From Endomicrobium sp. (GTDB taxonomy: Bacteria; Elusimicrobiota; Endomicrobiia; Endomicrobiales; Endomicrobiaceae), in assembly GCA_031283985.1 (NCBI GenBank), contig JAITAQ010000007.1:1-8533 (forward strand): a stretch of 8,533 nucleotides of DNA. The letters are read 5' to 3'. The position numbers and the translations under genes are program-made. This document shows positions 4,360 to 8,533 of this stretch, piece by piece. The notes beneath the pieces are model-generated. The model made no database searches. It was not told the DNA's origin and was given only the letters and a program-made list of their open reading frames with translations. Each line of letters begins with the position of its first letter. The stretch's first letter is position 1.

Positions 4360-6624
4360 ATGCCTATAAAACAAAAAGATAGTAAAGAGAAAGGTATAAA
4401 AAAGAAGACAGTTTCTGCGGTGTCAAAAAACAAAGGTGGTTCCGTAAAAAAGACTATAAAGAAAACAGCCGCAACAACATCTAAAAAAACAGTTAAAGCT
4501 AAAATTTCTGTAAAAAAAGTATCAAAAAATAAAAGTAAAAGTGCTAAAACAAAAATAACAAAAGCTTCAACAGCTAAAAAGAGAACTGTAAAAAAAAAAG
4601 TTTTACATGAAAAAAAACAAATTGAACAAAATACAGCAGATAAAATTGTTGAAAAAAGAAAAGATGAAATTATAAAAGGTGATCCTAAAAAAAAAGAAGA
4701 ATCGGAAAAGATTAAAGAATCGGCAGTTAAACAGGGTAGAGAGGAGCAGAATAAGAAAAATGATTCTGTTGTTAACAATGTAAAAGTTGAATCTCCAAAT
4801 AAATATGAACAGAAAGATTCTATTTCAGTAAAAACTAAAGAAGTTAAGTCTGAAGTAAGCGCGATAGAATATAAAGATGTAATTTTAATAAACGAACTTA
4901 TAACTGTAAGAGAACTTGCTGATAAGATGAGACTTAGCTCGGGTTATGTTTTAAAGAAACTTCTGTCAATGGGAAGTCTTGCTACAATAAATCAGAGGCT
5001 GGATGCAGATACTGCCAGTCTTTTAGCAAATGAATTTGGTTATGATGTTAAAATGGAATCCATTTATTCGGAAGAGAAAATTGGAGATGCCGCTCATCGT
5101 GAAGATACATCTAAATTAAAACCTCGTTCGCCTATTGTTACAATTATGGGTCATGTTGACCACGGCAAAACGTCACTTTTAGACGCTATAAGAAGCAGTA
5201 ATATTGCGTGCGGCGAGTATGGCGGAATAACTCAACATATAGGTGCATACAAAGTGCAAGTTCCATGCGGTGGTTATATAACATTTTTAGATACTCCGGG
5301 ACACGAAGCTTTTACAGCTATGCGGTCAAGGGGATCGCAAGTTACTGATATAATTGTGCTTGTCGTTTCAGCTACTGACGGAGTCATGCCTCAGACTGTT
5401 GAATCCATAAACCATGCTAAAGCTGCAAGCGTTCCTATAATTGTTGCAGTAAACAAAATAGATATGCCTGCTGCTGATCCTCAGAAAATAAGGCAAGAGT
5501 TAAGTAATTATGGACTTATTCCTGAAGAGTGGGGTGGCGATACTATAATGGTTGATATTTCTGCCAAGCAAAGAGCGAATATAAGCTCATTGTTAGAAAT
5601 GATTTTGCTCAAAGCTGAAATGCTAGAGCTTAAAGCAAATCCTGATAGGAATGCAGAAGGTATAGTTATAGAAGCAAGACTTGACTCTAAAAAGGGGACA
5701 GTCGCTACTTTGTTGATTCAAACTGGAACTTTAAAAATTGGCGATAATATTGTAGTTGGAACAATGTATGGGAAAATCAGAGCTTTGAGTGACGAATATG
5801 GTAAAAGATTTGTGTCCGCGGGACCAAGCATTCCAGTAAGCGTTTTAGGTATAAACGAGACTCCTCAGGCTGGTGATAAGTTTGTGGTAGTTGATCACGA
5901 CTCTAAAGCTAAGGAAATTGCTCAGTCTAGAAGAGAAAAAGTTAAAGAAGCTTCGTTGAAGCCTGTGCATCATTTGTCGCTTGCAGATATCAGCGCAGAA
6001 AAGACAAAAGATTTAAGAATAATACTTAAAGCTGATGTCCAAGGATCCTTAGGAGCTTTAAGTGATGCATTGGAGAGGCTTTCTACTTCTGAGATTAGTT
6101 TGAAGATAATACATAGAGGTGCTGGAGCTATTACTGAATCAGATGTTGCTTTAGCAGTAGCATCAGACGCTTTAATATTAGGATTTAACTTGCGTCCTGA
6201 CATCGCTGTTGAAAGATTTGCTGAAAAAGAAAAAATAAGCATAAATGTCTATAGAATAATTTATGATCTAATTGCTGATGTCAAATCTGCTATGGAAGGT
6301 TTGCTTGCTCCTAACATGAAAGAAAAAATATTTGGTAAAGCTGTAGTGAAACAAGTATTTAAAATTTCAAGTTTTGGAACCATTTCCGGTTGTTCGGTAA
6401 TAGATGGAAAAATTCAAAGAGGCGCTAAAGTAAGGCTTTTGAGAGATAATGTAATTGTTTTTGAAGGAAATATTTCTTCTCTAAAAAGATTTAAAGACGA
6501 TGTTAAAGAAGTTGAGAAGGGTTATGAGTGTGGTATAGGGCTTGAGAATTTTTCAGATGTTAAACCATGCGATGTGATGGAAAGCTTTATTACAGAAAAG
6601 GTTGTCAGAAAGTTGGAAAACTAA
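4360..6624 (+). CDS. infB: Translation initiation factor IF-2
   Basis: IF-2 is the GTPase that places fMet-tRNA on the 30S subunit and promotes 50S joining. Residues 1-170 are a lysine-, serine- and threonine-rich, probably disordered extension with little hydrophobic content. An IF2N domain follows at about 177-231 ([22 protein letters not shown]). The GTPase domain shows G1 GHVDHGKT (264-271), G2 GGITQHIG (288-295), G3 DTPGH (311-315), G4 NKID (365-368) and G5 SAK (401-403). Domain II is about 430-520, domain III about 550-620, and the fMet-tRNA-binding C domains about 628-750 ([27 protein letters not shown]). All catalytic motifs are intact. The ATG at 4360 has GGGAG at 4349-4353. The 754-residue length is within family range; the variable part is the N-terminal extension. 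Confidence 0.98.
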   Translation: MPIKQKDSKEKGIKKKTVSAVSKNKGGSVKKTIKKTAATTSKKTVKAKISVKKVSKNKSKSAKTKITKASTAKKRTVKKKVLHEKKQIEQNTADKIVEKRKDEIIKGDPKKKEESEKIKESAVKQGREEQNKKNDSVVNNVKVESPNKYEQKDSISVKTKEVKSEVSAIEYKDVILINELITVRELADKMRLSSGYVLKKLLSMGSLATINQRLDADTASLLANEFGYDVKMESIYSEEKIGDAAHREDTSKLKPRSPIVTIMGHVDHGKTSLLDAIRSSNIACGEYGGITQHIGAYKVQVPCGGYITFLDTPGHEAFTAMRSRGSQVTDIIVLVVSATDGVMPQTVESINHAKAASVPIIVAVNKIDMPAADPQKIRQELSNYGLIPEEWGGDTIMVDISAKQRANISSLLEMILLKAEMLELKANPDRNAEGIVIEARLDSKKGTVATLLIQTGTLKIGDNIVVGTMYGKIRALSDEYGKRFVSAGPSIPVSVLGINETPQAGDKFVVVDHDSKAKEIAQSRREKVKEASLKPVHHLSLADISAEKTKDLRIILKADVQGSLGALSDALERLSTSEISLKIIHRGAGAITESDVALAVASDALILGFNLRPDIAVERFAEKEKISINVYRIIYDLIADVKSAMEGLLAPNMKEKIFGKAVVKQVFKISSFGTISGCSVIDGKIQRGAKVRLLRDNVIVFEGNISSLKRFKDDVKEVEKGYECGIGLENFSDVKPCDVMESFITEKVVRKLEN

Positions 6625-6629
6625 TTAAA

Positions 6630-6668
6630 TTATCTCCATAATTAACAAAATTCAAATAGTGGGGATAA
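6630..6668 (+). promoter_or_regulatory. Intercistronic hairpin between infB and rbfA
   Basis: TTATCTCCAT (6630-6639) pairs with GTGGGGATAA (6659-6668) over 10 bp with two G-U pairs and a 19-nt loop. No T-run follows, so it is not a typical terminator. It buries the only strong Shine-Dalgarno-like GGGGA (6661-6665) before rbfA, although that site is already rather far (18 bases) from the ATG. A role as RNA processing site or translational modulator is possible but not demonstrated. Confidence 0.35.
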
Positions 6669-6683
6669 AGTAGAGAAAAACAT

Positions 6684-7034
6684 ATGCCGTTATCGTATAA
6701 AAGATCTGTCAGAGTGGGAGAGCTTATACAACAAACAGTTTCTGAGATTGTTAGAGAAATAAGAGATCTAGATTCTTGGCTAGTTACTATTATGGGTGTT
6801 AAACTTAGTGACGATTTATTGAGTTGTAGAATTTATTACTCTGTTTTTGGGTCCGATGAAGATAAGAAAAAAATCGGCATAGCTTTAAAGAAAAACACTA
6901 AAGAAATCAGGCATCAGATTGCAACACGTTTAAATTTAAGACGAACACCTGAGATTGTTTTTGTCTATGATGACACTAATGAGAACGCTGATAAAGTGTT
7001 TAGCTTGTTAAAGAAAATAGAAGAAGATAAATAA
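6684..7034 (+). CDS. rbfA: Ribosome-binding factor A
   Basis: RbfA is a single KH-type protein that binds the 30S subunit near 16S helix 1 and is needed for late 30S maturation and cold growth. The 116-residue protein begins MPLSYKRSVRVGELIQQTVSEI, the typical N-terminal helix. It continues with the strand-rich middle (VTIMGVKLSDDLLSCRIYYSVFG) and the C-terminal LNLRRTPEIVFVYDDTNENADKV, the best conserved family block. Length and order of elements are normal. The ATG at 6684 is forced, because an in-frame stop lies at 6666-6668. Its Shine-Dalgarno is weak (AGAG near 6672-6675). Placement directly after infB is the canonical order. The stop codon overlaps the ATG of a tiny ORF (TAATG). Confidence 0.95.
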   Translation: MPLSYKRSVRVGELIQQTVSEIVREIRDLDSWLVTIMGVKLSDDLLSCRIYYSVFGSDEDKKKIGIALKKNTKEIRHQIATRLNLRRTPEIVFVYDDTNENADKVFSLLKKIEEDK

Positions 7035-7087
7035 TGTTTATAAGGGATATTATTCTTAAATTTTGTTCTTTTGTCTCGGAGGCTTAA
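7034..7087 (+). CDS. Possible 17-codon coupling ORF between rbfA and nrnA
   Basis: An ATG overlaps the rbfA stop (TAATG, 7032-7036) and opens a 17-residue frame, MFIRDIILKFCSFVSEA, ending with TAA at 7085-7087, six bases before the nrnA ATG. The nrnA Shine-Dalgarno GGAGG (7078-7082) lies inside its last codons. I recognise no homologue. The geometry would let ribosomes finishing rbfA reinitiate, cross the spacer and reach nrnA. It could equally be chance in a 59-base gap. Confidence 0.25.
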   Translation: MFIRDIILKFCSFVSEA

Positions 7088-7093
7088 TTAACA

Positions 7094-8080
7094 ATGAATT
7101 TTTCTAAAAGCGATATCAATAAAATCTCAAAAATTTCAAAAATAATCAAACAATCAAAAACATTTTTCATAGCAGGGCATATAAAACCTGATGGAGACAG
7201 CATAGGTTCTGCTTTAGCTCTTGCATCTGTTTTAAATAGAACAGGCAAAAAAGCCTACGTTTACAGCGTTGATGAAATACCAAAATTTGTTAAATTTTTG
7301 AAAGGGTCGAATAAAATAAAAAAATCTGCAAAACAAACTGATAAGTTTGACTGTGCAATAATTTTAGAGTCAGTTAATTTTTCAAGAATGGGTGATATTA
7401 TAACGACTTCCCAGACAAATAAAATAATAAACATAGACCACCATTTGACTTATATGAATTTTGGTAACGTAAATTATATTGTTCCCTCATCATCTTCAAC
7501 AGCAGAATTAGTTTTAAATATTTTTCAATATATGAAAATAAAACTTTTAAAACATGAAGCTGAGTGTTTATATACAGGGATTATTACAGACACAGGACGT
7601 TTTCAGCAAGTAAATACAACTTCTAATTCCCATATTGCCAGCGCAAAACTTATGGAGTGCGGAGTGGATGTAAATAAAGTTTACAAAGAAATTTATGAAA
7701 AGGGATCAATAAATGCATTGAAACTTCAAGGGTTGGCTCTTTACGGCATAAAAACAATATTGAACAACAAAGTCTCTTATATACTTTTGACCAAAGATAT
7801 ATTTAAAAAAACCAGTACCTCGGAAGAGGATTCTGAAGGAATTGTAAATTATACCATTAGAATAGATGGGGTTATAGTTGGTTGTGTTTTTAAAGAAGTT
7901 GACGGAAAAACAACTAAAGTGAGTTTTCGCTCGATAAGAAATTTTGATTTATTGAAAGTTGTTCGTGAATTTTGTGGTGGCGGTCACAAGAATGCGGCAG
8001 GTTGCACTATAAATGCCGGAATTAAAGAAGCGGTAAAGATCGTTACGGGCGTTTTAAGAAAAGAATTAAAAATAAATTAA
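7094..8080 (+). CDS. nrnA: DHH/DHHA1 phosphoesterase, NrnA-like (oligoribonuclease/pAp phosphatase)
   Basis: The protein (328 residues) is a DHH-family phosphoesterase of the NrnA type, which degrades RNA fragments of two to a few nucleotides and dephosphorylates pAp in the cytoplasm. Motif I is HIKPDGDSIGS (29-39), motif III is DHH (115-117) and motif IV is GIITDTGRF (162-170). The C-terminal DHHA1 domain has the substrate-binding GGGHKNAAGC (295-304). At motif II, where these enzymes usually have a metal-binding aspartate, the sequence reads AIILES with E92. The ATG at 7094 has GGAGG at 7078-7082. Position between rbfA and truB is widespread in Gram-positives and other phyla and supports NrnA over a RecJ- or exopolyphosphatase-like role. 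The exact substrate cannot be read from sequence. Confidence 0.9.
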   Translation: MNFSKSDINKISKISKIIKQSKTFFIAGHIKPDGDSIGSALALASVLNRTGKKAYVYSVDEIPKFVKFLKGSNKIKKSAKQTDKFDCAIILESVNFSRMGDIITTSQTNKIINIDHHLTYMNFGNVNYIVPSSSSTAELVLNIFQYMKIKLLKHEAECLYTGIITDTGRFQQVNTTSNSHIASAKLMECGVDVNKVYKEIYEKGSINALKLQGLALYGIKTILNNKVSYILLTKDIFKKTSTSEEDSEGIVNYTIRIDGVIVGCVFKEVDGKTTKVSFRSIRNFDLLKVVREFCGGGHKNAAGCTINAGIKEAVKIVTGVLRKELKIN

Positions 8081-8087
8081 TTTAGAT

Positions 8088-8533
8088 ATGGTTAAGATTT
8101 ACAATGATATATCAGGAATGTTGCTTTTAGACAAACCATCAGGAATCACGTCCTTTAAAGCCGTTCATAAAATAAAAAAAGTGTTAAAAGTAAAGAAAAC
8201 GGGTCATTGTGGAACTTTGGATCCAGCTGCTACTGGACTTTTGATTGTTTTGATAGGAAAGGCAAACAAATTTCAATATAAGTTTATGAAAAAAGACAAA
8301 GTTTATACCAGCTCTTTTCTTTTAGGAACTCTCACAAATACAGGAGATTTATATGGAAACATAATTTCCCAGAAAGATTTTTCGGGTATAAATATTGAAA
8401 AAATAAACGAAGCGGCGAAAAATTTTACAGGAGAAATTTACCAAATTCCTCCTATGTATTCTGCTTTAAAACATAAAGGTAAAAAACTTTATGAGCTTGC
8501 AAGGCAAGGCATAGAAGTTGAAAGAAAATCAAA
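8088..8533 (+). CDS. truB: tRNA pseudouridine(55) synthase TruB, N-terminal part (3' end outside window)
   Basis: TruB converts U55 in the T loop of tRNAs to pseudouridine and also acts as a tRNA chaperone. About 148 codons are present before the window ends; there is no stop. MLLLDKPSGITSFKAV (11-26) is the family opening. GHCGTLDPAATG (39-50) holds the catalytic aspartate D45. Downstream, KDKVYTSSFLLGTLTNTGD and IPPMYSALKHKGKKLYELAR match the conserved tRNA-binding regions. The ATG at 8088 lies seven bases after the nrnA stop without a clear Shine-Dalgarno, so translation may be coupled to nrnA. A later ATG (8118) would cut into the conserved start. Order rbfA-nrnA-truB is common. The PUA-like C-terminus cannot be assessed. 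Confidence 0.96.
   Translation, partial: MVKIYNDISGMLLLDKPSGITSFKAVHKIKKVLKVKKTGHCGTLDPAATGLLIVLIGKANKFQYKFMKKDKVYTSSFLLGTLTNTGDLYGNIISQKDFSGINIEKINEAAKNFTGEIYQIPPMYSALKHKGKKLYELARQGIEVERKS

Noticed and set aside
4341..4382. 13-codon ORF overlapping the infB start in another frame
   Set aside because: It does not fit between nusA and infB as a coupler, since it ends inside infB, and it has no Shine-Dalgarno of its own.
4323..4778. Phenylalanine-rich membrane-like reading frame on the - strand opposite the infB 5' end
   Set aside because: It is the reverse-strand shadow of the lysine-rich (AAA/AAG) IF-2 extension, with no Shine-Dalgarno or homologue recognised.
1..8533. Search for mobile elements, CRISPR arrays, defence or phage genes
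   Set aside because: No regularly spaced repeats, terminal inverted repeats, transposase or integrase motifs are visible; the genes are all housekeeping and co-directional.

Overview
The window is a stretch of core bacterial chromosome holding genes for the transcription and translation machinery, all on the + strand. It is AT-rich, with codons ending mostly in A or T and lysine-rich proteins. The gene set, the Shine-Dalgarno sites and the bacterial-type IF-2, NusA and RimP show a bacterium. The phylum cannot be fixed by reading. An AT-rich lineage such as Elusimicrobiota/Endomicrobium is a low-confidence guess from the general look of the proteins.

Layout. Positions 1-119 hold the 3' end of tuf (EF-Tu). 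Then come rpmG (220-372), a tRNA-Trp gene (394-464), secE (GTG start, 492-680), nusG (694-1224), rplK (1321-1755) and rplA (1822-2499). This is the widespread tuf-rpmG-trnW-secE-nusG-rplK-rplA order. The usual continuation rplJ-rplL-rpoB-rpoC is absent. A terminator-like hairpin (2531-2557) follows rplA, and then a second classical cluster begins: rimP (2585-3040), nusA (3050-4306), infB (4360-6624), rbfA (6684-7034), nrnA (7094-8080) and the 5' part of truB (from 8088, cut by the window edge). ylxR and ylxQ, common between nusA and infB in Gram-positives, are absent. No gap between genes exceeds about 100 bases.

How the genes work together. EF-Tu, L33, tRNA-Trp, L11 and L1 serve elongation and the 50S subunit. 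SecE is the small subunit of the protein export channel. NusG and NusA act on RNA polymerase. RimP and RbfA mature the 30S subunit, IF-2 places initiator tRNA, TruB modifies tRNA U55, and NrnA clears the shortest RNA fragments and pAp.

The coding genes are ordinary; the interesting material is in the short spacers. (1) The rplK-rplA gap holds an RNA fold (about 1779-1812) that copies the L1-binding element of 23S rRNA and abuts the rplA Shine-Dalgarno, preceded by a good sigma70-type promoter (1739-1766). This is probably an L1 autoregulatory leader. (2) The nusG-rplK gap carries two copies of a 9-nt sequence, both complementary to one central element, so that two mutually exclusive hairpins are possible, one covering the rplK start. 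(3) A 16-bp imperfect hairpin precedes rpmG. (4) A 17-codon ORF overlaps the rbfA stop and ends just before nrnA. (5) The tRNA-Trp has a G-U 1:72 pair and a D-stem mismatch. No phage, IS, CRISPR or defence-type system is visible.
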